Assembly: GCF_029094505.1 (NCBI RefSeq)
Contig: NZ_CP119108.1
Coordinates: 2,790,001-2,854,000, forward strand
DNA length: 64,000 bases
Direction of reading: 5' to 3'
DNA from: Microbacterium horticulturae
GTDB taxonomy: Bacteria; Actinomycetota; Actinomycetes; Actinomycetales; Microbacteriaceae
Shown: in pieces, positions 1-12,989 of the stretch
How the letters are laid out: each line of letters begins with the position of its first letter
Numbering within the stretch: the first letter of the stretch is position 1
Position numbers and translations under genes: made by a program
The notes under the pieces: generated by a model
Databases searched by the model: none
What the model was told of the DNA's origin: nothing
The model's input: only the letters and a program-made list of their open reading frames with translations

Positions 1-43
1 GATCGTACGACTTCAGGCGAATGCGGATCTTCTGTCCCGCCAT
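1..43 (-). CDS. rpsJ: 30S ribosomal protein S10 (uS10), N-terminal fragment
   Basis: Read on the minus strand from the ATG at 43, the first 14 codons give MAGQKIRIRLKSYD, the highly conserved start of actinobacterial ribosomal protein S10. The gene runs out of the window at base 1, so only about one seventh is present. A purine-rich ribosome-binding stretch (AAGAGAGTGAG on the minus strand) lies at about 50-60. S10 is normally first gene of the S10 ribosomal protein operon, so this edge is presumably the start of that operon, transcribed leftward. Seen: start codon, RBS and 14 residues. Inferred: the operon. Confidence 0.9.
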   Translation of the reverse strand, partial: MAGQKIRIRLKSYD

Positions 44-526
44 TGTCTGCTCACTCTCTTTCTCGCGTCTTACGCTTTCGCGCATTGGACGCACGACGAC
101 GCTTGCGCGCCTTGGCACGTACACCGGCTGTTCCGGTGATGCTTGCACCACTGTTCTGCTGTCAGACCGGATGCCGGGCATCCGGCTCCCACGCACGCGG
201 CTGCCCCGCGGGGAAGAGGTGTGTGGGATGTGGCGCACAGTCCGGCGGATCTTCATCCGCCCTGTGCTCGTTCTGCTGCCCGCGGCCTAGACTCTCGCCT
301 ATGCACTGCCCTGGCAGTGATCCGGCGCGCACCTGGGCGCACTTTCCGGAATATGGAACCTCAACAGTCTACGTGCATCCCGGGCGTGTCGCAAATCCAG
401 GCGGGCCCGCTCTCCCCTTCCGGCGTGTCTCCCACCACACTCCCAGTCCGCGCCACGCGCTGCTCCCCCGCCCTGCGCCCCCCGCCGCGCGCTGCTCCCC
501 CGCCGCGCTCCCGCGCCGCGCTCCTC
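44..526 (-). promoter_or_regulatory. S10 operon upstream region with hairpins, no gene seen
   Basis: No convincing gene lies here; open frames in this stretch have poor codon bias. Within the presumed 5' leader of rpsJ there are three short inverted repeats: CACCGG/CCGGTG at 122-138, CCGGATGCC/GGCATCCGG at 167-185 and GGCGGAT/ATCCGCC at 244-261. S10 operons are often controlled by leader RNA structure in other bacteria, so a structured leader would fit, but I cannot assign a promoter with confidence. A run of CG-rich low-complexity sequence follows up to the tandem array. Confidence 0.35.
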
Positions 527-663
527 ATCTCGCGAGGTCGTACCCAAATCGCCGAGGTCGTACCTAGGTTCGCGAGGTCGTACCCAGATCGCCGAGGTCG
601 TAGCCAGGTCCCCGAGGTCGTAGCCAGATCCGCGAGGTCGTACCTAGATCCGCGAGGTCGCAC
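527..663. repeat. 20-bp-period tandem array A (about 7 units)
   Basis: Seven units in exact 20-base register, each carrying the core CGAGGTCGTA(C/G)C followed by a few variable bases (units at 521-540 partial, then every 20 bases to 660). In this orientation the core reads GCGAGGTCGTACCC. The same unit in reverse orientation makes array B (1757-1930), and both orientations occur in array C (14557-14690). Period 20 is not a multiple of three, so coding is unlikely. It is not CRISPR: units are too short and no distinct spacers exist. Confidence 0.9.
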
Positions 664-777
664 GTCTCTCGGGACACGCCCGCATCGGTTCCTCCCCAGC
701 GCGACCGCGCCCGCGGACTATCCACAGATTTGTGGGCGGACCACCACAGGCTCCCGCGTTCAAGGCAGGTTACCTGC

Positions 778-1734
778 ATGGCCAATCATCAGAATCAGCT
801 CTCCGTACGTGCGGGATGGATGCCGCATCCACTCGTCGCCGCTGAGAACGTCACCCGTCTGCGCCCCGGAGTCTACGTGCTGGACGCGGCATGGCTCCGC
901 CTCTTCGTCGAAGACAGATTGCGCGTGCGCACTCGGGCGGCCTGGCCGGCGTTCTCTAACGAGCGTGCCACGGTCACACACCTCAGCGCCGCTGCGCTCC
1001 ATGACCTGCCTCTGTACAGAGTGCGGGACGACAGAGTCGACATCGGGCTGCCGGCAGGAGCCAGGAGGCGACGGGCTGCGGGAACCAAGCGCCACCATGT
1101 TCCGCTTCCTGAGCTCGATGTCACGATCGTCGACGGCATCCGAGTGACCACGCTGGAGCGAACCGTCTACGATGTCATCCGCATGGTCTCGCTCGAGGCT
1201 GCCGTTGTCGTCTTCGACGCCGCGCTTCATCAGATTGCGTGGGACACGGAGACCAACACGTACGACGAAGACGCAGCCGAGCGATTCCGCGAAGCGATTC
1301 GGCTCCGCGTCAGATCGCACCCCGGGGCCCGAGGGATCAAACAGGCTCGTTTCGTCGCCGAGTTCGCCGATGGCCGGTCGGGGTCACCTCACGAGAGCGT
1401 GAGTCGTCTCTGGATGTGGGAGCTGGGAGCGCCCACGCCCGAGCTGCAGTACCGCGTGGAGCTGCCGGACGGACGGTATGCACTCCTCGACTTCGCCTGG
1501 CCCACACTGGCCAAATGGGGCGAGTCGGACGGGCAGATCAAATACACCGATCCGCGCCTGCTCGCGGGTCGGACGCCTCACGAGGTGCTCGAGCTTCAGG
1601 AGCGACGTCAAGCAGCTGTCGAACTCGCGACCAAATGGACGTGCCACCGCTGGGGTTCTGCAGCGCTCACCGACCTACCGGAATTCGCCCAGTACCTGCG
1701 GGCCGCGGGGCTTCTCCCCGGACGAGCTGCGTGA
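778..1734 (+). CDS. AbiEi antitoxin-like / DUF559-type hypothetical protein
   Basis: A 318-residue protein resembling the widespread actinobacterial family annotated as type IV toxin-antitoxin AbiEi-domain protein or DUF559-containing protein. The N-terminal part has the LRPGVYV segment near residue 31 typical of the AbiEi winged-helix region, a middle HLSAAALHDLPLY block, and near residue 237 DFAWP followed by a GE.DG..KY pattern resembling the Vsr-like endonuclease fold seen in these proteins. No AbiEii nucleotidyltransferase partner is adjacent, so it is probably not a classical toxin-antitoxin pair. I chose the ATG at 778 because AAGGCAGGT lies 9-17 bases upstream. The gene sits alone, opposed to both flanking leftward units, and is bracketed by inverted 20-bp arrays. 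Function unknown. Confidence 0.7.
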   Translation: MANHQNQLSVRAGWMPHPLVAAENVTRLRPGVYVLDAAWLRLFVEDRLRVRTRAAWPAFSNERATVTHLSAAALHDLPLYRVRDDRVDIGLPAGARRRRAAGTKRHHVPLPELDVTIVDGIRVTTLERTVYDVIRMVSLEAAVVVFDAALHQIAWDTETNTYDEDAAERFREAIRLRVRSHPGARGIKQARFVAEFADGRSGSPHESVSRLWMWELGAPTPELQYRVELPDGRYALLDFAWPTLAKWGESDGQIKYTDPRLLAGRTPHEVLELQERRQAAVELATKWTCHRWGSAALTDLPEFAQYLRAAGLLPGRAA

Positions 1735-1756
1735 GCGGAGAGGCACAGGCGAGGGC

Positions 1757-1930
1757 TCGTACGACCTCGCGGGTTTGGGTACGACCTCGCGGATCTGGGT
1801 ACGACCTCGCGGGGATAGGTACGACCTCGCGGATCCGGGTACGACCTCGCGGATTTGGCTACGACCTCGCCGGGATGGGTACGACCTCGCGGATCTGGGT
1901 ACGACCTCGCGGGGATGGGTACGACCTCGG
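1757..1930. repeat. 20-bp-period tandem array B (about 9 units)
   Basis: Nine units in 20-base register, each starting ACGACCTCGC, with consensus GGGTACGACCTCGCGGA plus three variable bases. It is the reverse complement orientation of array A, so the two arrays form a large inverted pair around the gene at 778-1734. It begins about 20 bases after that gene's stop codon and ends about 70 bases before the rRNA terminator hairpin. Confidence 0.9.
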
Positions 1931-2003
1931 GGGCGAAGGCGGGACAGCGGGATGCCGGGACGGGGGGATGCCGGGACGGAGCAAAGGGCATCGCGGGTTA
2001 ACG

Positions 2004-2038
2004 CAAGAAGGCCGACCCGCGATGGGTCGGCCTTCTTG
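2004..2038 (-). terminator. rRNA operon terminator hairpin
   Basis: A perfect 15-bp stem, CAAGAAGGCCGACCC (2004-2018) with GGGTCGGCCTTCTTG (2024-2038), and a 5-base loop, lies about 10 bases beyond the 3' end of 5S rRNA on the minus strand. The arm on the downstream side ends in a T-rich stretch. It could also stop transcription arriving from the gene at 778-1734. Confidence 0.9.
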
Positions 2039-2047
2039 TGAAAAATG

Positions 2048-2165
2048 TTCGGCGGTGTCCTACTCTCCCACAGGGTCCCCCCTGCAGTACCATCGGCGCT
2101 GAGAAGCTTAGCTTCCGGGTTCGGAATGTGACCGGGCGTTTCCTTCTCGCTATGGCCGCCGAAAC
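2048..2165 (-). rRNA. rrf: 5S ribosomal RNA
   Basis: The minus strand reads GTTTCGGCGGCCATAGCG at the 5' end (2165 downward) and closes with GGACACCGCCGAA near 2048; these termini pair to form helix I. The internal CCGAACCCGGAAGCTAAGC segment is the conserved 5S loop. Length about 118 nt is normal. End positions are estimated to within a few bases. Confidence 0.95.
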
Positions 2166-2257
2166 TCTATGGATATGTCAATCTGTTCTCGACCGCACAT
2201 CGAGAACCACAAAGTGGACGCAAACATCATCGCAGGATCGATGAAAAGTGTTATCAA

Positions 2258-7263
<5,006 letters not shown>

Positions 7264-7730
7264 AAAAACGAAAGCCACAACACCACCGGGAAAACGGCAG
7301 ACATCGCAGCGAGTTCAATCATGACCAAAAACGAATGTCACTGACATCCATAAAATTGATCCAAAGGAATTCTCAACCACCAACCAAAAGGCCGGCAGAC
7401 GAGGATAATTTGGCATTTGACAAGTGCACGCTGTTGAGTTCTCAAGGATCGGACGCACCCACAACCCGGCCAACCAAGACCATCGCGCAGGGCAACTTCA
7501 CAATCATACCCAGCCTGATCGTTTTTGCAAATCGAAGTGGGCCGGACCCGAAGGTCGTGGCATCCACTCCCGATCGCTGACCGAGGTGGGAACTCCCCCG
7601 CGGCCCTCTGAAGAGGTCCTGAGGTGGGAGGTGGTTCACTGCTTGAGGGGGCGGAGGCCTTTCGGCCGCTTCGCTCTTCCCTTTGGGGCGAACAAGTAAT
7701 ACTTTACGCACGGATCGCCCCTCCTGCCAA
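7264..7730 (-). promoter_or_regulatory. rRNA operon promoter and leader
   Basis: On the minus strand TTGGCA (7725-7730) and TAAAGT (7701-7706) are separated by 18 bases, a good vegetative sigma promoter about 440 bases upstream of 16S. The leader contains the motif TTGAGAACTCAACAGCGTGC near 7430-7452, matching the spacer motif, and a hairpin-rich GC block around 7640-7690. No gene is visible in 7264-7869. Confidence 0.75.
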
Positions 7731-7823
7731 ATTCGAGCGGGGTTTTCGTGCATCCCGGGCGCGTCGCGTGCTGCGGCACCGAGCCGTGTCAGACGAGCGC
7801 CCCTGGTCACCGCCGAAAACGTG

Positions 7824-7861
7824 TCGAAGGGCCGGTGCGAACGCTCGCGCCGGCCCTTCGA
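7824..7861 (-). terminator. Hairpin terminator downstream of the beta-glucosidase
   Basis: TCGAAGGGCCGG (7824-7835) pairs perfectly with CCGGCCCTTCGA (7850-7861), with further inner pairing. It lies 9 bases past the stop codon of the GH3 gene and upstream of the rRNA promoter, so it would insulate the rRNA operon from the sugar operon. Confidence 0.8.
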
Positions 7862-7869
7862 GACCTGAC

Positions 7870-10137
7870 TCAGTGACGCGCGGCGTTGGCCATCGCGATG
7901 AGGCCCTCGATCTGCTCCTGCGTGACCCCGCCGATGCCGAATCCGGCGATGCGACCCACCGGGAACGACGCCATCATCTTCTGCATACCGTCGTCGTCGG
8001 CCATCATGCTGGCGCCGGCGGCGTCTCCCCCGGCACCGCCGAGCATTCCGGCGATCGCCTGCTGCACGATGGGTCCGGCCACCGGGTCGGCCATCAGGTC
8101 GCCGATCGACGACTCCATCGTCAGGGGCAGGTTCACGGCATCCCCCTCCACCGTCACCGTGGTGGTGGAGCGGATGTCGCGGCTCGACGCCGCCACGTCG
8201 ACTGTGTACGCCCCTCCCTCGACGACCCAGCGGTCCACCCGCACGTCCCAGTAGGCGAGGTCAGCGCGGCGCACCGTCAGCTGCACCTCGCGGGTCTGGC
8301 CGGCGGCGATCTCGACCGAGGCGAACGCCTTGAGCTCGCGCGGCGCGCGCTCCACGGCCGACGCGCCCAGCGAGACATAGACCTGAACGACCTCGCGTCC
8401 GTCGACCTCACCCGTGTTCGTCACCGGCACCGTGACGACGACGTCGCCCGAGGCGTCGACGGCAGCTGCGGCATCCCCGTACGCGAACGTCGTGTACGAG
8501 AGGCCGTGGCCGAACGGATACGCGACTTCGAGGCCGCGCGCGTCGTACCAGCGGTACCCGACGAGCAGGCCTTCGCCGTAGCGCACATGCCCGAACTCTC
8601 CCGGGAAGTTGCCGTACGACGGGTTGTCTTCCAGCCGCAGCGGGATCGTCTCGGTGAGCTTGCCCGACGGGTTCACGTCGCCGAAGAGCACGTCGGCGGT
8701 CGCCGATCCGCCCGCCTGGCCGAGCAGCCAGCCCTCGAGGATGGCCGCCACCCGGTCGCGGAACGGCAGCGCCACGACCGATCCGTTCGACAGGACCACG
8801 ACCGTGTTCGGGTTGACGTCGAGCACCGCGTCGAGCATCGCGAGCTGCGCGGCCGGCAGATCGATGTGCTCGCGGTCGTATCCCTCCGATTCCGCCGACG
8901 GCGGCAGGCCCAGGAAGGCCACGACGACGTCGGCGGTGGATGCCGCGGCCACGGCCTCGTCGCGCAGCGCTGCGGCGTCGCCATCCTGCTCGAGCGAGAA
9001 CCCGGGGGCGTACGCGACGTCGGCGGTCGCGGCATCCCGGATAGCATCCAGCGCGTTGTCGAGCCGCGTCGGATTGATCAGCGACGACCCGGCACCCTGA
9101 TAGCGCGGCGTCTGTGCGAACGCGCCGACGACCGCGATCTTCGCGTCGCGGCGCAGCGGCAACACGCCGCCCTCGTTGCGCAGCAGCACCATCGAGCGCC
9201 CCGCGACCTCGCGGGCCAGGGCGTGGTGGGCGTCCACGTCGAGCGGACCGACCACCGACGGCCGCGCCGCCGCCTTGCGCACCAGGTCGAGCATGCGGCC
9301 CGCGGCGACGTCGAGCGCCGCCTCGTCGAGCGAGCCGTCGCGCACCGCGGCGACCAGCTGCGCGTCGGTGCCGCCGCCGCTTCCGGGCATCTCGAGGTCG
9401 AGGCCGGCGGGCAGGCCCGCGACCCGGTCGTTGACGGCGCCCCAGTCACTGACGACCAGGCCGTCATAGCCCCATTCGCCGCGCAGCACTTGCGTGAGCA
9501 ACCACGGATCTTCCGACGCGTAGACGCCGTTGATGCGGTTGTACGAGCACATCACGGTCCACGGCTGCGCGTCTTCGACCACACGCTCGAAGCCGCGCAG
9601 GTAGATCTCGCGCAGCGGCCGCGGGTCGACGTCGCTCGAGGCGCGCATGCGGTCGAACTCCTGGTTGTTCGCGGCGAAGTGCTTCAGCGACGAGCCGACC
9701 CCCTGCGACTGGATGCCGCGCACGAGGCCCGCGCCCATGACACCGGCGACGATCGGGTCTTCGGAGAAGTACTCGAAGTTGCGCCCGCACAGCGGCGAGC
9801 GCTTGATGTTGATGCCCGGCCCGAGGATGACCGCCACGTCTTCGATGGCCGACTCGACGCCGAGCGCCTCGCCGACGCGCTTGGCAAGCGCCGGATCGAA
9901 CGACGCGCCGAGCCCGACCGCCGGCGGGAAGCAGGTGGCCGGCACGCTGTCGGCGATGCCCAGGTGGTCGCTGGACCCGGCCTGCTTGCGCAGTCCGTGC
10001 GGCCCGTCGGTGAGCATGATCGACGGGATGCCGGCATCCGGCACCGCCTTCGTGGTCCAGAAGTCCGCACCCGAGGTGAGCGACGCCTTCTGCTCGAGGG
10101 TGAGGCCGTTCACATCGGCGGGGAGCGTGTCTGTCAT
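7870..10137 (-). CDS. Glycoside hydrolase family 3 beta-glucosidase
   Basis: A 755-residue cytoplasmic GH3 enzyme without a signal peptide. The N-terminal (beta/alpha)8 domain has the LTDGPHGLR start region and the nucleophile motif VVSDWGAV with the catalytic Asp near residue 230. The GH3 C-terminal domain follows, then a fibronectin III-like domain (VQVYVSLG...) to about residue 665. A Gly/Met-rich extension of about 85 residues at the C terminus is known from many actinobacterial homologues. Family members release terminal beta-linked glucose or related sugars; the true substrate is not readable. The ATG at 10137 overlaps the stop codon of the PAP2 gene (ATGA), so it is the last gene of a coupled MFS-PAP2-GH3 operon. 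Import by the MFS protein followed by cytoplasmic hydrolysis is the simplest model. Confidence 0.9.
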   Translation of the reverse strand: MTDTLPADVNGLTLEQKASLTSGADFWTTKAVPDAGIPSIMLTDGPHGLRKQAGSSDHLGIADSVPATCFPPAVGLGASFDPALAKRVGEALGVESAIEDVAVILGPGINIKRSPLCGRNFEYFSEDPIVAGVMGAGLVRGIQSQGVGSSLKHFAANNQEFDRMRASSDVDPRPLREIYLRGFERVVEDAQPWTVMCSYNRINGVYASEDPWLLTQVLRGEWGYDGLVVSDWGAVNDRVAGLPAGLDLEMPGSGGGTDAQLVAAVRDGSLDEAALDVAAGRMLDLVRKAAARPSVVGPLDVDAHHALAREVAGRSMVLLRNEGGVLPLRRDAKIAVVGAFAQTPRYQGAGSSLINPTRLDNALDAIRDAATADVAYAPGFSLEQDGDAAALRDEAVAAASTADVVVAFLGLPPSAESEGYDREHIDLPAAQLAMLDAVLDVNPNTVVVLSNGSVVALPFRDRVAAILEGWLLGQAGGSATADVLFGDVNPSGKLTETIPLRLEDNPSYGNFPGEFGHVRYGEGLLVGYRWYDARGLEVAYPFGHGLSYTTFAYGDAAAAVDASGDVVVTVPVTNTGEVDGREVVQVYVSLGASAVERAPRELKAFASVEIAAGQTREVQLTVRRADLAYWDVRVDRWVVEGGAYTVDVAASSRDIRSTTTVTVEGDAVNLPLTMESSIGDLMADPVAGPIVQQAIAGMLGGAGGDAAGASMMADDDGMQKMMASFPVGRIAGFGIGGVTQEQIEGLIAMANAARH

Positions 10138-10904
10138 GGTGTCGCCTTTCGTTTGGTGGACAGAGTTGTGGAGCGGGTCGCGACATCGCGCCGTCGCGCC
10201 CGCGGGATCGGTCGCCCGTAGTCGCGGTGCAGCCAGGGCCAGAACGCCCACCACAACAGCAGGGCGGCGCCGGCGCCGGTCACGAGCCCGACGAGCGTGT
10301 CGGAGAGCCAGTGTGCGTTGACGAGCGTGCGCTGCCAGGCCATGCCCGCCATGAGGAGTGCCCCGATCACCCACCACGCGCGTCGCGCGAGCGCGCGCGA
10401 GGGCGGAATGAGCGCGGCGATGCTCACCGCCGTCGCCGCGGCGCTGATCGAGTGTCCCGACGGGAACGAGCCGTGATCGACCGAGAACAGCGGCTCGAAA
10501 AGGCCCAGTACCGGGTCTGCTGCCGGGCGCGGCCGGTCGACGAGGTTCTTCATGGCCTGGGACAGCAACCCCGGTCCGAGCGCGATGACGCTCAGAAAGA
10601 AGAGCGCGGAGCGCCATCGGCCAATGAGGACAAGGGCCAGCGGAATCACCACCACGGTCACGAACACCCCGGGCAGCTCGCCGAACAGCTGGAAGAACAT
10701 CGGCAGGAACCAGGAGTATGCGCCGCTGTCAGGCCCGACGCCGACCAGTCCGCGCCACGCGTCGTCGAGCGGCTGCGGGAACGGCGCCGACGGATCCACG
10801 GCGATCGCCGCTCCCATGGCGGCGAAGACCGCGAGGAGCCCGAGCGCCCACCACAGCATCGCCGCCGGACGCGGGGGTGGAGGGAGGGATGCCGCAGCCG
10901 TCAC
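10134..10904 (-). CDS. PAP2-family membrane phosphatase
   Basis: A 256-residue integral membrane protein of the PAP2/type 2 phosphatidic acid phosphatase superfamily. The three signature motifs are present: KNLVDRPRP near residue 120, FPSGHS near 148 and the NAHWLSD...G motif near 198, embedded between hydrophobic segments. Substrates in the family are lipid phosphates or pyrophosphates such as undecaprenyl pyrophosphate. I chose the GTG at 10904, which overlaps the MFS stop as GTGA and is preceded by AAGGCGA; an upstream ATG at 10934 is possible. Its place between a sugar transporter and a beta-glucosidase is unexplained and may be only co-transcription. Confidence 0.85.
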   Translation of the reverse strand: MTAAASLPPPPRPAAMLWWALGLLAVFAAMGAAIAVDPSAPFPQPLDDAWRGLVGVGPDSGAYSWFLPMFFQLFGELPGVFVTVVVIPLALVLIGRWRSALFFLSVIALGPGLLSQAMKNLVDRPRPAADPVLGLFEPLFSVDHGSFPSGHSISAAATAVSIAALIPPSRALARRAWWVIGALLMAGMAWQRTLVNAHWLSDTLVGLVTGAGAALLLWWAFWPWLHRDYGRPIPRARRRDVATRSTTLSTKRKATP

Positions 10905-12217
10905 TGAGTCGCCTTGATCGGCCAGACGGCGCATGCGCCGAGAATACCGAGCACGATGCCCACCGGGAAGAGCCCGGCGAATCCGAACGTGAGCACTATC
11001 GCCCCCGCGACCCCGGGGGCGATGGTCTGCGGGAGGGTGGCGGCGATGTTGACGACGCCGAGGTCTTTCGCGAACGACTTCGCCGAGGGCAGCACCTCGC
11101 TGATCAGCGCCTGGTCGACGGCTTGGAACATGCCGAAGCCGAAGCCGACGATGATCACGGTGATGTACCACGCGGCCAGGTCCTGCCAGAACCACGGCAG
11201 CAGCAGCGCGAGCGACATGACGATCGCCGATGCGAAGACGAAGGGCTTGCGCCGGCCGACGCGGTCAGACAGCGGCCCGCCGATGAGCGTCGTGATGATC
11301 AGGCCGACCATGCCCAGAAGGCTCAGCACCGGGATGATCGTCTCGGGCTCGGCGACGTGGAAGTAGTCGCGCAGCAGGTAGAGCTGGTAGCCCACCACGA
11401 TGAAGTACCCGGTGTACAGCAGCAGCCGACCGGTGAACGCCCAGAAGAAGTCGGGGTGGGCCACCGGGTTGACCCAGAACGTGCGCAGGAAGTCGCCGAG
11501 GCGGAACGGCTCGGGCTGGATGCGGGTGCTCGGGTGATCGGGATTGAACGCCACGAACAGGCTGAGGATCACGACGGCGAACACCGCGAACACTATGTAG
11601 CCGACCGCGATGCTGTGGAAGAACAGCGCGCCGAGGATCGTACCGCCGAGCGAGCCGACCATCAGGCCGATGCCCGAGAGTGCGGCGAACGTGCCGCGGC
11701 GCTTGAGCGCGACCCGGTCGGGCATGACCGCCGAGAGCGGCCCCTGCGCGAAGTTGAAGGCGATCTGCACGAGCGTCCAGGCGATGATGATCGCCACGAC
11801 CGACCCCGCGAACGCGAGGCCGACCAGAGCCAGGGCGCCGGCGAGCGCGCCGATGAGGATCCAGGGCGCACGGCGTCCGAAACGCGAGCGCGTGCGGTCG
11901 GAGATCTGCCCGGCGACCGGCTGCGCGATCATCGCCGCGAGCGCGCCGATGGTCGTGACGATCGCGAGAACCGCGACATCCTTCCTGTCGGCCTGACCCA
12001 CGAGATTCGTGATCTGCTGCGGCAGAAGCAGGCCCGGAACCGCGCCCCAGACCATGAAGATGCCGAGGTTGGCCGGGATGATCCAGATCATGAGCCGGCG
12101 CAGACCCTTGATCGGCTCAGGCGGGTCGATGTTGCCGGCGGCGGTGGCGACGAACGTGGTCTCGGTGAGGGGTGCGCCGGGGACGACTGGCGTCGGGGGC
12201 TCTGACGGCATTGTCAT
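10901..12217 (-). CDS. MFS transporter, probable glycoside/sugar importer
   Basis: A 438-residue major facilitator protein with about 12 hydrophobic helices and the loop 2-3 signature QISDRTRSRFGRRAPW, typical of glycoside-pentoside-hexuronide and SLC45-like sugar carriers. The N terminus has about 50 polar residues before the first helix. The ATG at 12217 is preceded by AGGA 8 bases upstream. It heads a leftward operon with PAP2 and GH3 genes and diverges from a TetR regulator, the usual layout for local repression. Uptake of a beta-glucoside is inferred from the neighbours. Confidence 0.85.
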   Translation of the reverse strand: MTMPSEPPTPVVPGAPLTETTFVATAAGNIDPPEPIKGLRRLMIWIIPANLGIFMVWGAVPGLLLPQQITNLVGQADRKDVAVLAIVTTIGALAAMIAQPVAGQISDRTRSRFGRRAPWILIGALAGALALVGLAFAGSVVAIIIAWTLVQIAFNFAQGPLSAVMPDRVALKRRGTFAALSGIGLMVGSLGGTILGALFFHSIAVGYIVFAVFAVVILSLFVAFNPDHPSTRIQPEPFRLGDFLRTFWVNPVAHPDFFWAFTGRLLLYTGYFIVVGYQLYLLRDYFHVAEPETIIPVLSLLGMVGLIITTLIGGPLSDRVGRRKPFVFASAIVMSLALLLPWFWQDLAAWYITVIIVGFGFGMFQAVDQALISEVLPSAKSFAKDLGVVNIAATLPQTIAPGVAGAIVLTFGFAGLFPVGIVLGILGACAVWPIKATQ

Positions 12218-12341
12218 GAGGGTGGTCCTGTCGGGTGAAGGAGCGCTCGACGATGAGCCCTGCGTGCGGTGCACGGCAGTGCAGAAACCATATGTCATTT
12301 GGTTTTGAGAAATCAAGCGCTGTTCGGTTTATCGTGAGGGC
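12218..12341. promoter_or_regulatory. Divergent MFS/tetR promoter with inverted repeat
   Basis: AAACCA (12285-12290) and TGGTTT (12300-12305) form an inverted repeat spaced by 9 bases, a plausible TetR operator. For the rightward gene TTGAGA (12305-12310) and TTTATC (12328-12333) are 17 bases apart, giving a very short leader. For the leftward gene TTGATT and TATGGT on the minus strand overlap the same repeat. Confidence 0.5.
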
Positions 12342-12989
12342 ATGCCGAACACCGGACAAGGACGCCGGGGCTCCTACGCCAAGGGCGTCGCCAAGCGCGA
12401 GGAGATCCTCACTCGTGCGCTCGACGTGATAGCGCGCGAGGGATACCGCGGCGCATCGGTGAAAGAGCTCGCCGCCGCCGTCGGCCTCAGCCAGGCGGGA
12501 CTGCTGCACTACTTCGACTCGAAGGAAGAGCTGTTCACCGAGATCCTGCGCAAGCGCGACGAGATCGACACCTCCGCGTTCGGCGACCTCGACGCGCTCC
12601 CCGCCGACGTCAACGGGGTGCGCGCGGGGTACCTGCAGGTGATCCGGCACAACAGCGAGGTGCCCGGGGTCGTCGAGCTGTTCTCCCGGTTGAGCGTGGA
12701 GGCGGCCGACCCGCAGCATCCCGCCCACCGCTTCTTCGTCGAGCGGAACGCGGCGCTGCGCACGGTGTTCGCCCGCGTGCTGCAGCAGGCGCAGGATGCC
12801 GGCCGCATCACCGACGCCATCGATCCCGACACGCTCGCGCGCATCGTGCAGGCGGTCGCGGATGGCCTGCAGCTGCAGTGGATGCTGGAGCCCGACGTCG
12901 ACATGGCCCGCACCGTCGATGCGCTGTTCCGGGCGCTCGGCGATCGGCAGGCTTCCGCTGACGCGAGAGAGGACGACGACCATGACTGA
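12342..12989 (+). CDS. TetR-family transcriptional regulator
   Basis: A 215-residue regulator. The N-terminal helix-turn-helix spans about residues 20-66, including ASVKELAAAVGLSQAGLLHYF, a canonical TetR recognition helix (quoted region is the only strongly conserved part). The C-terminal ligand domain is divergent, as usual. It diverges from the MFS-PAP2-GH3 operon and its last codons overlap the start of the esterase gene by 8 bases, so it probably regulates both and is co-transcribed with the esterase. Ligand unknown; a released aglycone or sugar is a guess from context. Confidence 0.88.
   Translation: MPNTGQGRRGSYAKGVAKREEILTRALDVIAREGYRGASVKELAAAVGLSQAGLLHYFDSKEELFTEILRKRDEIDTSAFGDLDALPADVNGVRAGYLQVIRHNSEVPGVVELFSRLSVEAADPQHPAHRFFVERNAALRTVFARVLQQAQDAGRITDAIDPDTLARIVQAVADGLQLQWMLEPDVDMARTVDALFRALGDRQASADAREDDDHD

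Noticed and set aside
718..726. DnaA box (CTATCCACA) suggesting an origin
   Set aside because: Single 8-of-9 match, with no box cluster, dnaA or dnaN nearby.
527..1930. CRISPR array
   Set aside because: Units are only 20 bases with 3-6 variable positions, no 25-40-base spacers, and no cas genes in the window.
1239..2102. Open frame reading through array B with repeated YDLAGLGTTS-type peptide
   Set aside because: Overlaps the AbiEi-like gene in another frame; a 20-base unit cycles through frames, and similar chance peptides arise from arrays A and C.
7624..10221. Open frame of 865 codons on the plus strand
   Set aside because: Antisense to the GH3 gene; its composition is the Arg/Asp/His-rich shadow typical of high-GC genes and no domain is visible.
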